A model generated the notes under the pieces. That model was not told the DNA's origin. It saw only the letters and a list, made by a program, of their open reading frames with translations, and ran no database searches. DNA of 64,000 nucleotides from the NCBI RefSeq assembly GCF_010365285.1, contig NZ_CP048286.1:1288001-1352000 (forward strand). The letters run 5' to 3'. Every line of letters begins with the position of its first letter. The first letter of the stretch is position 1. Positions 56,296-64,000 of the stretch are shown here, piece by piece. This stretch comes from Paenibacillus rhizovicinus (GTDB taxonomy: Bacteria; Bacillota; Bacilli; Paenibacillales; Paenibacillaceae). The position numbers and the translations under genes were made by a program.

Positions 56296-57420
56296 CTAAA
56301 TGAGCGCATCGCGGGTCAGCACCCGGATCCCCTTCGGCGCATGAATGTCCACAAGCGCGCCGCTCGCGGCATTGACGTGAATCCAGCCGAGACCCGAGAC
56401 GAAGATATCGGTGTCGGTTCCCCGGCGGATATTCAGCCGATGACGCGTCCATGCCGGCATATCGGCGAGCTGCTCCCGCGAAGGCGGAGCCAGCATTTCG
56501 CCTTTATGATCCGCGAACAGCTCGTCCGCGCGCTCCAGCTTGGTCCGATGCACCTGCAGCGCATTGGAAACATAGATCGAGAAGGATTGACGGTCCCCTT
56601 CGATAAAATCGAATCGGGCCAGCGCGCCGAAAAACAGCGTCTGACCGGCATTTAACTGATAGACGAGCTGCTTGATCGGCTTATCCGGCAGCAAGGCGCC
56701 GAGCACGTCGCGCGGCACGATCTCCGTCATCCGATGCCCGTAGACGATCCCCGGCGTATCGATGATCTCTTTGCCATCGTCCAGCGGGATATGGACCGCG
56801 TCCAGCGTCGTACCCGGATAGCGGGACGTGGTTAGCTCGCGTTCCAAGTCGCTGTAATCGCGGATCAGCCGGTTGATGAGCGTCGATTTGCCGACGTTCG
56901 TCGCACCGACGACATAGACATCGCGATCGCCGCGGTGTTTGCCGATCGCTTCAATGACGCGCTCGAAGCCGATATTGCGTTTGGCGGAGCAGAGCACGAT
57001 GTCGACGACTTTCAAGCCTTCCGCCTTCGTCTGCTTCTGCACCCAATTGAGCAAGCGGTTCGGGTTGATGCCCTTCGGCAGCAAATCGATCTTGTTAACG
57101 ACCAGCAGCACGGGGTTGTTCCCGACGAATCGCTGCAGTCCGGAAATCAAGCTGCCCTCGAAGTCGAACAGGTCGACGATATGGACAACGAGACTTTGCG
57201 TGCCGGCGATGCCGCCCAATAACCGCAGGAATTCGTCTTGGTCGATCGCGACCGATGCCGCTTCATTATAGTTCTTGATCCGGAAACAGCGCTGGCAAAC
57301 AGGCGGTTCCTTCTCCAGTGCCGATGCCGGAATGTATCCGATCTTGTCCGATGCCTCGGTTTGCAGCTTGACGCCGCAGCCAGCGCACGACTTTACGCCT
57401 TCTTCTTGGTGCTTAATCAT
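56296..57420 (-). CDS. yqeH: Ribosome biogenesis GTPase YqeH
   Basis: 374 residues. Zinc finger CAGCGVKLQT...CQRCFRIKNYN, then a circularly permuted GTPase: NKIDLLPKG (G4) and CSAKRN (G5) come before GATNVGKSTLIN (G1) and DTPGIVYGHR (G3). Needed for 30S assembly. ATG 57420 overlaps the yqeG stop (ATGA) and has GGAGG 10 nt upstream. Confidence 0.96.
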   Translation of the reverse strand: MIKHQEEGVKSCAGCGVKLQTEASDKIGYIPASALEKEPPVCQRCFRIKNYNEAASVAIDQDEFLRLLGGIAGTQSLVVHIVDLFDFEGSLISGLQRFVGNNPVLLVVNKIDLLPKGINPNRLLNWVQKQTKAEGLKVVDIVLCSAKRNIGFERVIEAIGKHRGDRDVYVVGATNVGKSTLINRLIRDYSDLERELTTSRYPGTTLDAVHIPLDDGKEIIDTPGIVYGHRMTEIVPRDVLGALLPDKPIKQLVYQLNAGQTLFFGALARFDFIEGDRQSFSIYVSNALQVHRTKLERADELFADHKGEMLAPPSREQLADMPAWTRHRLNIRRGTDTDIFVSGLGWIHVNAASGALVDIHAPKGIRVLTRDALI

Positions 57421-57944
57421 GAATTCCGTTCCTCCTCGGGCCATAGCCCTTTCTTCCGCAGACGGGACAGGGCGACTTTCTCAAGCATCCGATTGAAACG
57501 GGTCATGATGCCTTCATCGTCCGGCGCAATGGGTCTGACCAAAATCGTGAACAACCCCATCCGCCTGCCGCCGAGCACGTCCGTCATCATCTGATCGCCA
57601 ATGACGGCTGTTTTCTCCGCCGGCAGGTCCAGTGCCTGCAATGCACGGATGAATGCCCTGTTGGCCGGCTTGCGCGCGGCATGGACGGACGCAATATTGA
57701 GCGGCTTCGCAAATTTGGAAACACGCGTTTCGTTATTGTTGGACACGATCACGACTTTAAAGCCGAGATCGCGCACGTCGTCGAGCCATTTGACAAGCTC
57801 AGGGGTCGCCAGGGGCACTCTCGCTCCGACGAGCGTATTGTCAAGATCGGTAATAATGCCGACGATGCCCTGCTCTTTCAAGGCATGCAAATTAATATCA
57901 TAGATGGTATTGACGCGCATATGCGGCAACAGCCGTTCAAACAT
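57417..57944 (-). CDS. yqeG: YqeG family HAD-type phosphatase
   Basis: 175 residues. HAD motifs GIITDLDNTLVG (DxD nucleophile), VIVSNNNETRVSKF (motif II), ARKPANRAF (Lys) and VIGDQMMTDVLGG. Substrate unknown. Start ATG 57944 (MFERLLPHMRV) with GAAGGAG at 8 nt; the frame is open further upstream but runs over the promoter. First gene of a nine-gene operon. Confidence 0.93.
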   Translation of the reverse strand: MFERLLPHMRVNTIYDINLHALKEQGIVGIITDLDNTLVGARVPLATPELVKWLDDVRDLGFKVVIVSNNNETRVSKFAKPLNIASVHAARKPANRAFIRALQALDLPAEKTAVIGDQMMTDVLGGRRMGLFTILVRPIAPDDEGIMTRFNRMLEKVALSRLRKKGLWPEEERNS

Positions 57945-57984
57945 AGTTTCGACTCCTTCGGTTGCATAGGCGAGCAGTACGCTT

Positions 57985-57998
57985 ATGAGCATGCTCAT
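57985..57998. promoter_or_regulatory. Perfect 14-bp palindrome in the yqeG leader
   Basis: ATGAGCATGCTCAT, about 45 bp downstream of the yqeG -10 and 40 bp before the start. Possible operator or RNA hairpin; no regulator is recognised. Confidence 0.35.
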
Positions 57999-58041
57999 AT
58001 ATGCGCATGAGTACGACCAGCCTTTGGTTGCTATCACGCAA

Positions 58042-58071
58042 ACTATACCATAAGTTGTGAATTTGTTGCAA
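58042..58071 (-). promoter_or_regulatory. Sigma-A promoter of the yqeG operon
   Basis: Minus strand TTGCAA - 18 bp - TATAGT, about 100 bp before the yqeG start. Confidence 0.6.
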
Positions 58072-58073
58072 AA

Positions 58074-58106
58074 AAGCCGGCACGGCGCTTGCGCACCCAT
58101 GCCGGC
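58074..58106 (-). terminator. Terminator of the moxR-DUF58-transglutaminase operon
   Basis: Minus strand GCCGGCATGG-type arm pairs with its complement (58091-58105 with 58076-58088; loop AA with nested GCGC), followed by TTTTTTGC. It lies 9 bp after the transglutaminase stop and just upstream of the yqeG -35. Confidence 0.85.
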
Positions 58107-58114
58107 CATCGGCG

Positions 58115-60352
58115 TCAGCCGATATGCTCGCGGATTTGCTTCATCGTGGCGGTTACCCGGTCCGCTTCCTCCTGGGTTATCGCCTGACTGCTGTACATCG
58201 CTTTCTCGAACGCATGCTGAACCAGGTTAAACTGAGGCTGCAGCGACGTGAGCCGTGCCGCCCAGCGGCCCATCGTTTCCCGCACCGTTTCGTTGGTTTC
58301 CACGTCCATCCCCTTCTTGCGGCAATGCTTGATCAAACGGTTCGTTTCCCTGACGACTCTGGCATTGACCGTATCCGGGCCGCCGCGATATCGGCGGAGC
58401 AGCACCGGAAACGCGCGATAAGCGTACACCGCGAACGCCAGTGCAAGCAGTCCTGCCGCCGACCAGAACATCCACGGCTTCACTTCGAAACCATTCGCCT
58501 CGTCGGCCGGGGCAACGGTCGTGCTGTCGTCCGTCACAGGATCCTGTTGTACGACCGGCGCCGGCTCGTCTTGCGGCAGCGCATACGGGAAGGAGAATCC
58601 CGGCGTCGCTTCGAACGGCAGCCAGCCGTAACCGTTGAAATACACTTCGACCCATGAATGCGCGTCCGCGTTGCGCACCGTATACGTGCCCGCTCCCTCC
58701 GGATTGGCGTTGCCGCCAGGACCTTGGAGCATCTGCATAATATCGGCGCTTGGCAGGCTTCCCGAGGAATAACCCTTTACCCAGCGGGTCGGAATACCCA
58801 GCGAACGCGACATGACCGCCAAAGAAGTAGAGAAGTAATCGCAATAGCCTTCCTTGATTTCGAACAAGAACGCGTCGACGAAATCCTTGCTCGATTTTCG
58901 GCTGAGATCCGGCGTGTTCGTGTACTGGTAGTTCTGCTGCAAATAGTCGATCAACATTCGAACTTTATCGTAAGGCGTCGCCGCATCCTTCGTTATTTGC
59001 TCGGCAAGGTTCTTGACCCTGTCCGGCATGTCCGGATACAGCTTCGTGTAGATCTCGCCCACGTCCTCTGACGCGGGTTTGACCGCTTCTCCGCTGCGAA
59101 GGGCGTTCTCGTCCAGCACCGGTACCTGCGATTCGATCGTGTAAGACTTCGGATAATGGACCGAGGCCGACTTCGGCATGCGAAGTTCCCAAGAATCGGG
59201 GAGCCAGCTCATAGCCGGAAACGCTTCCTTGCTGCCGTTGATCAGCGTGACCTTGGAGATCGGACCAGCGCCGAACAGAACGGGAAACTTGTCTTTGCGT
59301 TCCATGACGACCGTTTGACTGACGGTATCCGTCACCGTCGAGTCCGGGATGCCGTTCGCTTGAAGCGTTCGTCCGGAAACGATTGATTTCTGCGATTCCT
59401 CCAGCTTCTCGTCGGAAGACTCTACCCAGCCGCTGCCGTTATACTGTGCCCTCGTCTCGCCCCGCCAGTAGCTTCGCATCGTCGTCGTCACCGTCATGAC
59501 AGGCGTGTAATCGAAGGTAAACCCGCCGCCAAGCACGCTGTCGTTGCGGCTATACCCGGAATGGGTATCGGCATTGTTCTTGCTGGCGGATACGACGATA
59601 GCCTTGTCTCCCACATAAGTAGTCACGGTCTCCCCGCGAGATTCCTTCCAGGCCGTGTAGGGATCCAACAGCACCGGCTTCACGGTCGGAACGAACAGTC
59701 CAGCCGCCATGACGAGCGTAAGAATGAAGAGAATCGGAACGAACAGGCTGAGCGGATATTCCAGCAGCTGCGCCCAGTTGTCCGGATGCCGTTCCTTGAA
59801 ACGCGCGAAATGGCTGGCGACCAGCCATCCGAGACCGATGAATACGCTCCAGGCGATTTCTTCCCACAGATAGATCGGCGTGAAGATGGAATCCGCCACT
59901 GCGAGGGAAAGAATGGCCGCCCCGACAACCAGCAAAATGTAGCCCCGCTTGCGCCGAAGCAGCACGATGAGATGAAACACGGCCAGAATGCTAAGGCTGA
60001 TCCATAGATACGGATTCACTTCTTCGAAATGATTGCCGATCCAATACATCCAATTCAAGAATTTCCTATGGCTGCCCACGAAGGGAAGCCACTCGAAATG
60101 GGTATAGGAGATGTTAAAGCCCACGACCGCGATCAGCTGCACGCCGATCGATACCGTCTTGGACGGAATGAGCAGGTTCGTCAAAACCGCGACGAGCAGG
60201 ACTCCGTTCACGATCGCGAACGTCTCGCTCCACCAATAATCGCCTAGGCAGCGAATCCATTGATAGATTAATAAAGCCGCGAAAACGGCGGAAATTTTGC
60301 GATACATGCCATCAAGCAGCCAGTGAATCGCGATGCGTCGAATGGCGGTCAT
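58115..60352 (-). CDS. Transmembrane transglutaminase-like protein (TgpA family)
   Basis: 745 residues. An N-terminal block of about six membrane helices, an extracytoplasmic region, then the transglutaminase-like domain with the catalytic Cys in EIKEGYCDYFSTSLAVM, His in NADAHSWVEVYF and Asp/Glu in GWLPFEATPG; one more membrane helix and a cytoplasmic DUF4129 tail. May be a protease or cross-linking enzyme; not known. ATG 60352 overlaps the DUF58 stop (ATGA), with AGGAGG 6 nt upstream. Together with DUF58 and MoxR it forms a frequent three-gene module. Confidence 0.92.
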   Translation of the reverse strand: MTAIRRIAIHWLLDGMYRKISAVFAALLIYQWIRCLGDYWWSETFAIVNGVLLVAVLTNLLIPSKTVSIGVQLIAVVGFNISYTHFEWLPFVGSHRKFLNWMYWIGNHFEEVNPYLWISLSILAVFHLIVLLRRKRGYILLVVGAAILSLAVADSIFTPIYLWEEIAWSVFIGLGWLVASHFARFKERHPDNWAQLLEYPLSLFVPILFILTLVMAAGLFVPTVKPVLLDPYTAWKESRGETVTTYVGDKAIVVSASKNNADTHSGYSRNDSVLGGGFTFDYTPVMTVTTTMRSYWRGETRAQYNGSGWVESSDEKLEESQKSIVSGRTLQANGIPDSTVTDTVSQTVVMERKDKFPVLFGAGPISKVTLINGSKEAFPAMSWLPDSWELRMPKSASVHYPKSYTIESQVPVLDENALRSGEAVKPASEDVGEIYTKLYPDMPDRVKNLAEQITKDAATPYDKVRMLIDYLQQNYQYTNTPDLSRKSSKDFVDAFLFEIKEGYCDYFSTSLAVMSRSLGIPTRWVKGYSSGSLPSADIMQMLQGPGGNANPEGAGTYTVRNADAHSWVEVYFNGYGWLPFEATPGFSFPYALPQDEPAPVVQQDPVTDDSTTVAPADEANGFEVKPWMFWSAAGLLALAFAVYAYRAFPVLLRRYRGGPDTVNARVVRETNRLIKHCRKKGMDVETNETVRETMGRWAARLTSLQPQFNLVQHAFEKAMYSSQAITQEEADRVTATMKQIREHIG

Positions 60353-61605
60353 ACCCGGCCTCCTTCCAACGCTTCGGGAAGCTCTTGCAGTTTGCCGATC
60401 GTATAGACAGTAAATCCGCTGCGACGGAGCAGGCGCAGCCACTCGCCGGAACGAATATCGCTGACCTTGCTGCCGCGAGTCTCTTCTTCGCGCTTCAAAT
60501 GAACGAGCACCGGCACGACGCCCGACCGGCTCAGCCATTCCATCGCGCGGATCGTCTCCTCGCCGGTCTGCGGACTGACGATGATGACGAACGAGCCTCC
60601 TCCTGCGAGGGAGCCCGACTGGCGCAGCGCGCGGTACAGCGGCTGCTCGCCGTCGGCCTGGACGCGAACGAGATGCTTCAGCATCAGCTCGCGCTGATCG
60701 GCAGAAGCATTCGGCGCGTAGCCTTCATGCTTCGAGCCGACGGAGATCAGTCCGACGGCCGTCGACCGGCGAAAGCCGAAGTCGAGCAGCGAGGCCGCGG
60801 CGGAAACCGCAAGCTCGAACTGGCCTTTATTCTCGTATGCGCCCAGATAGCGATCCAGCATGACGATCATGCGCGGCAGCGATTCCCGTTCGAATTCCTT
60901 CGACTTCCATTGACCGGTCTTAGCCGTCGCGTTCCAATGGATGCGGGAGAGCCGGTCGCCGTAAATATATTCGCGGACGCCGTTGATCTGCGTCGTTTCC
61001 TTCGATGACGAACGCGAGGCGGACGTCGAGAACGGCCCTTTGAAGCCTCGCTGCATCTGCCGCCATTCGCGGATGGCCGCCGTGCGCGGATACACGCTGA
61101 ACGGAATCGACGATTGGAAGGTCCCCTTGTGCTCGAACAAGCCGAAGATATCGCGCGTGGAGCATTCCGTCGATTCGAAATGATAAACGCCTCGCTCGAG
61201 CGGCGGCGTCATGTAGTTGATCGTTCCCGCCCGACGGTAGTTCGGCACGAACGAAGCTTCGAACGGGACGGAATTGCCGTTCTGGGCGACGAGCCGATCG
61301 CGGACGAGCACATACGGGATCGGCCAAATGCCGGGGAGCTGCACATCGATATTCACTTCGAGCCGCGTTCCCGCGACGAGCGCCTGTTCCGTCAGCGTGC
61401 TCGCGCCGTTGTTCAGCCTGCGTTCGCCGGATACCTGGGCGATGCCGCTCCAGCGGCCGAATACCAAATAAACGAGCAGCACGTTGAAGATGCAGAACAG
61501 CATCAGCGACGTTTTGCCGCCTTGAAACAGCACGAACAGCAATGAGGCTATATAGAGAAATCCGATCAGCCGCCACCTGAATATCGTCGCTTTCGCCGTC
61601 AACAT
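60349..61605 (-). CDS. DUF58 domain-containing membrane protein
   Basis: 418 residues. Two N-terminal membrane helices (RLIGFLYIASLLFVLF and SLMLFCIFNVLLVYLVF), then the DUF58 signature REYIYGDRLSRIHWNATAKT followed by a vWA-like domain (MIVMLDRYLGAYE). Likely partner of the MoxR ATPase. The start lies 5 bp after the moxR stop. Confidence 0.92.
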   Translation of the reverse strand: MLTAKATIFRWRLIGFLYIASLLFVLFQGGKTSLMLFCIFNVLLVYLVFGRWSGIAQVSGERRLNNGASTLTEQALVAGTRLEVNIDVQLPGIWPIPYVLVRDRLVAQNGNSVPFEASFVPNYRRAGTINYMTPPLERGVYHFESTECSTRDIFGLFEHKGTFQSSIPFSVYPRTAAIREWRQMQRGFKGPFSTSASRSSSKETTQINGVREYIYGDRLSRIHWNATAKTGQWKSKEFERESLPRMIVMLDRYLGAYENKGQFELAVSAAASLLDFGFRRSTAVGLISVGSKHEGYAPNASADQRELMLKHLVRVQADGEQPLYRALRQSGSLAGGGSFVIIVSPQTGEETIRAMEWLSRSGVVPVLVHLKREEETRGSKVSDIRSGEWLRLLRRSGFTVYTIGKLQELPEALEGGRV

Positions 61606-61610
61606 AGGCG

Positions 61611-62567
61611 TTAACGCTCCATTCGGACGGGTACGCTCGTTTCACGGACGACCGCCTGCACGACATCCTCCGCCGTGAGGCCGTTCATTCGGGACTCCGT
61701 GTGCATAATAATCCGATGCGCCAGCACCGGAGAGGCCAGCTGCTTGATATCGTCGGGAATAACGTAGTCGCGTTCCTGCAGGTACGCGCTCGCCCTGGCG
61801 GCCGCCGTCAGCGAAATCGCCGCCCGCGGGCTCGCCCCGAGCTGAACGCCGCTGTGCTCGCGCGTGGCGCGGATGATGCGGATGATATAATCCGCCACGG
61901 CATTGTCGAGATGAACCCGCTTTACGTCCTCCATCATGAGCGCTACCTGCGCGGAAGTAGCGACGGCCTCCAGCGACTCCGCGGGCGAAGTGGCATTCGG
62001 CGAAACGATCATTTGACGTTCGGTAGCCGCGTCGGGATATCCGAGCGAAATTTTCATCATGAAACGATCCAGCTGCGCTTCGGGCAGCGAGTACGTGCCG
62101 TCGAATTCGATCGGGTTCTGGGTGGCGATGAGCGTGAACGGCACAGGCAGGTCATACGTGTCGCCGTCTACCGTCACATGGCGTTCTTCCATCGCTTCCA
62201 GCAGCGCGGACTGCGTCTTCGTCGTCGCGCGGTTGATCTCGTCGACGAGGACCAGGTTCGCCATTACGGGACCGGGGCGAAATAGAAACGTCTCATGCTT
62301 CGGGTGGTAAATCGCTACGCCAGTTATATCTGAAGGCAGCAGGTCGGGGTTGCACTGAATGCGGCGGAACTGCCCGCCGATCGTGCGCGACAGCGCCTTC
62401 ACGAGTTGTGTTTTGCCCGTTCCCGGGACATCTTCGATAAGGACATGGCCGCCGGCCAGAAGCGCCGTTAACAGCCGCTCGATTTCGGAACGTTTCCCGA
62501 GGATGCAGCTTTCTAGATTGCGGCGGATTTCATTGCTTAACCGGTATTCCGCTGTACGAGTCTCCAT
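61611..62567 (-). CDS. MoxR family AAA ATPase
   Basis: 318 residues. Walker A IEDVPGTGKTQLVKAL, Walker B LVLVDEINRA, sensor 1 FTLIATQNPIEF, GTYSLPEAQLDRFMMKI (MoxR signature), sensor 2 region GASPRAAISLTAAARA. Chaperone-like ATPase for complex assembly. ATG 62567 has GGAGG at 7 nt; an ATG two codons earlier is too close. Confidence 0.95.
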   Translation of the reverse strand: METRTAEYRLSNEIRRNLESCILGKRSEIERLLTALLAGGHVLIEDVPGTGKTQLVKALSRTIGGQFRRIQCNPDLLPSDITGVAIYHPKHETFLFRPGPVMANLVLVDEINRATTKTQSALLEAMEERHVTVDGDTYDLPVPFTLIATQNPIEFDGTYSLPEAQLDRFMMKISLGYPDAATERQMIVSPNATSPAESLEAVATSAQVALMMEDVKRVHLDNAVADYIIRIIRATREHSGVQLGASPRAAISLTAAARASAYLQERDYVIPDDIKQLASPVLAHRIIMHTESRMNGLTAEDVVQAVVRETSVPVRMER

Positions 62568-62649
62568 GAACATTCCTCCCGGAAAAATGCAAGATATAAG
62601 TGCTGCGTCTAGGAGTCTGTCCGATGCCGGCAGTCGAAGGTATAACGAG

Positions 62650-62701
62650 GCCCAATGACCGGATTCATGCAGCGTAAGCGGTATAAATCCAGTAATTGGG
62701 C
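62650..62701. repeat. Imperfect 16-bp inverted repeat upstream of moxR
   Basis: GCCCAATGACCGGATT and AATCCAGTAATTGGGC match at 14 of 16 positions around a 20-nt loop. Located 80 bp before moxR in a 281-bp gap (62568-62848) that otherwise holds only the spoVAE terminator. Role unknown. Confidence 0.4.
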
Positions 62702-62784
62702 ATGTACAAAAGCAGCTTCTTCGGGCAGGCTCCTGATCCTATTATTTTACAGAAAATACATTCTCCCGTATAGGCGCATAACCG

Positions 62785-62824
62785 CCAAAAAAAATTGGAG
62801 ATTCCCACAGAGGGAATCTCCAAT
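62785..62824 (-). terminator. Terminator of the spoVA operon
   Basis: ATTGGAGATTCCC pairs perfectly with GGGAATCTCCAAT around CACAG-type loop, followed on the minus strand by an 8-9 T tract. Lies 25 bp after spoVAE. Confidence 0.9.
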
Positions 62825-62848
62825 GCCGCGCTTGCGTTATAGGTGAAG

Positions 62849-63199
62849 CTATCCTTTCGGCCTGACTGCAATTGCCGCCAGGAACGAGAAAATGATCGCC
62901 GCGGATATGCCCGCGCTCGTAATGTCGAAGATCCCCGTAATGATCCCGATCCATCCGTCGCGATGAAGCTCCGTCAGCGCCCCGTGAACGAGCGCGTTGC
63001 CGAAGCTGGTAATCGGAACCGTCGCCCCGGCTCCGGCGAACTTGATGAGCGGATCGTACCAGCCGATGCCGTCCACGACCGCTCCCGCCACTACGAGCGA
63101 TGCCATCGTATGCGCCGGCGTCAGCTTCGCCACGTCGAACAACAGCTGGCCGATCAGGCAGATGCCGCCGCCCACGATAAAAGCCCACAAATAAATCAT
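62849..63199 (-). CDS. spoVAE: Stage V sporulation protein AE
   Basis: 116 residues, four hydrophobic segments: [37 protein letters not shown], and [18 protein letters not shown] among them. Small membrane protein of the SpoVA dipicolinate channel, the SpoVAEb type. GAAGGGAG site upstream. Follows spoVAD by 23 bp. Confidence 0.94.
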   Translation of the reverse strand: MIYLWAFIVGGGICLIGQLLFDVAKLTPAHTMASLVVAGAVVDGIGWYDPLIKFAGAGATVPITSFGNALVHGALTELHRDGWIGIITGIFDITSAGISAAIIFSFLAAIAVRPKG

Positions 63200-63222
63200 G
63201 CTGCCATGCTCCCTTCCTCTTG

Positions 63223-64000
63223 TTATTGATGCATCGGACTTTCAAGCGCAACGGCGTGGGCGATGCAAGGTATCGACTCTCCCTGCTGATAAGACAACGG
63301 CGACAAGAGCGCGCCCGTCGCGCAGACGAGAATCCGTTTCAACTCGCCCTTCTGCAGCCGTTTCAACAGATGGCCGTAGGTGACGACGGCGGAGCTGCCG
63401 CAGCCGCTCCCTCCCGCCTGCACCTTCTGATTCTGCACATCGTAAACCATCAGCCCGCAATCGCCGAAGACCGTATCCTCCATCGGAACGCCGTCTCTGG
63501 CAAACAAATCTTTGGCGATGGCGTGGCCGACAGTGGCTAGATCCCCCGTGACGATGAGGTCGTAATCCTTCGGCTGCCTGCCGGTATCGTTGAAATGCGC
63601 GGTCAGCGTATCAACCGCCGCCGGGGCCATCGCCGCACCCATATTGAACGGGTCCGTGATGCCCAAATCGACGATCTTGCCGATCGTCGCGCATTCCACG
63701 ACCGGCCCTTCGCCATCCGGCGCCACGACGACCGCCCCCGCGCCGGTAACGGTGTATTGCGCGGTAGGCGGCTTCTGCGCGCCGTATTCCGTCGGGTAGC
63801 GGAACTGTTTCTCCGCCGTACAGTTGTGGCTGCACGTTCCCGCAAGCACGTATTGACCGGAACCGGAATTGACGATCAGGGACGCGAGCGCGAGCGACTC
63901 CATGGAGGTCGAGCAGGCGCCGAATACGCCAAGGTACGGCGCGCCGATCGTCCTTGCCGCGAAGCTGTTGCTGATGATTTGGTTCATCAGATCGCCGCCG
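63223..64000 (-). CDS. spoVAD: Stage V sporulation protein AD (partial, 5' end beyond the window)
   Basis: The C-terminal 259 residues are visible; the frame stays open to base 64000 (reading [13 protein letters not shown]), so the start is outside. Thiolase-like fold: [16 protein letters not shown] (former nucleophile Cys region), [33 protein letters not shown] and [16 protein letters not shown]. Binds dipicolinic acid for uptake into the forespore. Confidence 0.95.
   Translation of the reverse strand, partial: GGDLMNQIISNSFAARTIGAPYLGVFGACSTSMESLALASLIVNSGSGQYVLAGTCSHNCTAEKQFRYPTEYGAQKPPTAQYTVTGAGAVVVAPDGEGPVVECATIGKIVDLGITDPFNMGAAMAPAAVDTLTAHFNDTGRQPKDYDLIVTGDLATVGHAIAKDLFARDGVPMEDTVFGDCGLMVYDVQNQKVQAGGSGCGSSAVVTYGHLLKRLQKGELKRILVCATGALLSPLSYQQGESIPCIAHAVALESPMHQ

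Overview
The window is a chromosomal segment of a spore-forming, Gram-positive Firmicute, most likely a Paenibacillaceae member (Paenibacillus or a close relative). This rests on its rather high GC for the group, AGGAGG ribosome sites, a perfect CIRCE element, a T-box leader, spore genes (gpr, spoIIP, spoVAD/AE), and a gene order that largely follows the Bacillus subtilis yqeG-com-holA-rpsT-gpr-spoIIP-lepA-hemW-hrcA-dnaK block. Nearly all genes are on the minus strand, so the window reads functionally from right to left. No tRNA, rRNA, CRISPR, phage or intact insertion sequence was seen.

Right to left: (1) 64.0-62.8 kb, end of the spoVA operon (spoVAD partial, spoVAE). (2) 62.6-58.1 kb, a MoxR ATPase / DUF58 / transmembrane transglutaminase operon. 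(3) 58.0-51.8 kb, the yqeG-yqeH-aroE-yhbY-nadD-yqeK-rsfS-cvfB-yqeM housekeeping operon (ribosome assembly, shikimate, NAD), with several ATGA overlaps. (4) 51.7-48.9 kb, leuS under a leucine T-box. (5) 48.8-42.2 kb, the competence locus comER / comEA-metY-comEB-comEC, interrupted by metY and by a strong terminator before comEC. (6) 42.0-34.4 kb, genes that separate comEC from holA: a Tat-exported gluconate-dehydrogenase-like flavoenzyme with its own TatC/TatA and a CuA-type copper lipoprotein, a small orphan gene, a D-2-hydroxyacid dehydrogenase, and an ECF sigma/anti-sigma pair. (7) 34.2-26.1 kb, holA, rpsT, gpr, spoIIP, yqxA, lepA, hemW, with a 150-bp inverted-repeat element between lepA and hemW. 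(8) 26.0-19.0 kb, an ArgA-like acetyltransferase, a decayed surface-protein gene, then hrcA-grpE-dnaK-dnaJ under CIRCE. (9) 18.9-13.3 kb, a YfhD-like gene, a decayed S-layer-protein remnant, prmA, an M50 protease, rsmE, mtaB and a Nudix hydrolase. (10) 13.2-10.2 kb, a Na/Pi cotransporter, an rRNA methyltransferase and a CD3324-family regulator. (11) 9.7-0 kb, the double-strand-break repair operon addB-addA-sbcD-sbcC, preceded by a good LexA/DinR operator.

The most interesting non-routine items are the Tat/flavoenzyme/CuA module with no cytochrome c, the SOS box in front of addBA-sbcDC, the rebuilt comE operon (metY insertion, ComEA without a recognisable SLBB domain, terminator before comEC), the arginine-box-like operator in front of an ArgA-like acetyltransferase, the 150-bp inverted-repeat element, and two gene remnants bracketing the heat-shock operon. 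All family calls are from reading the translations; no database search was possible.
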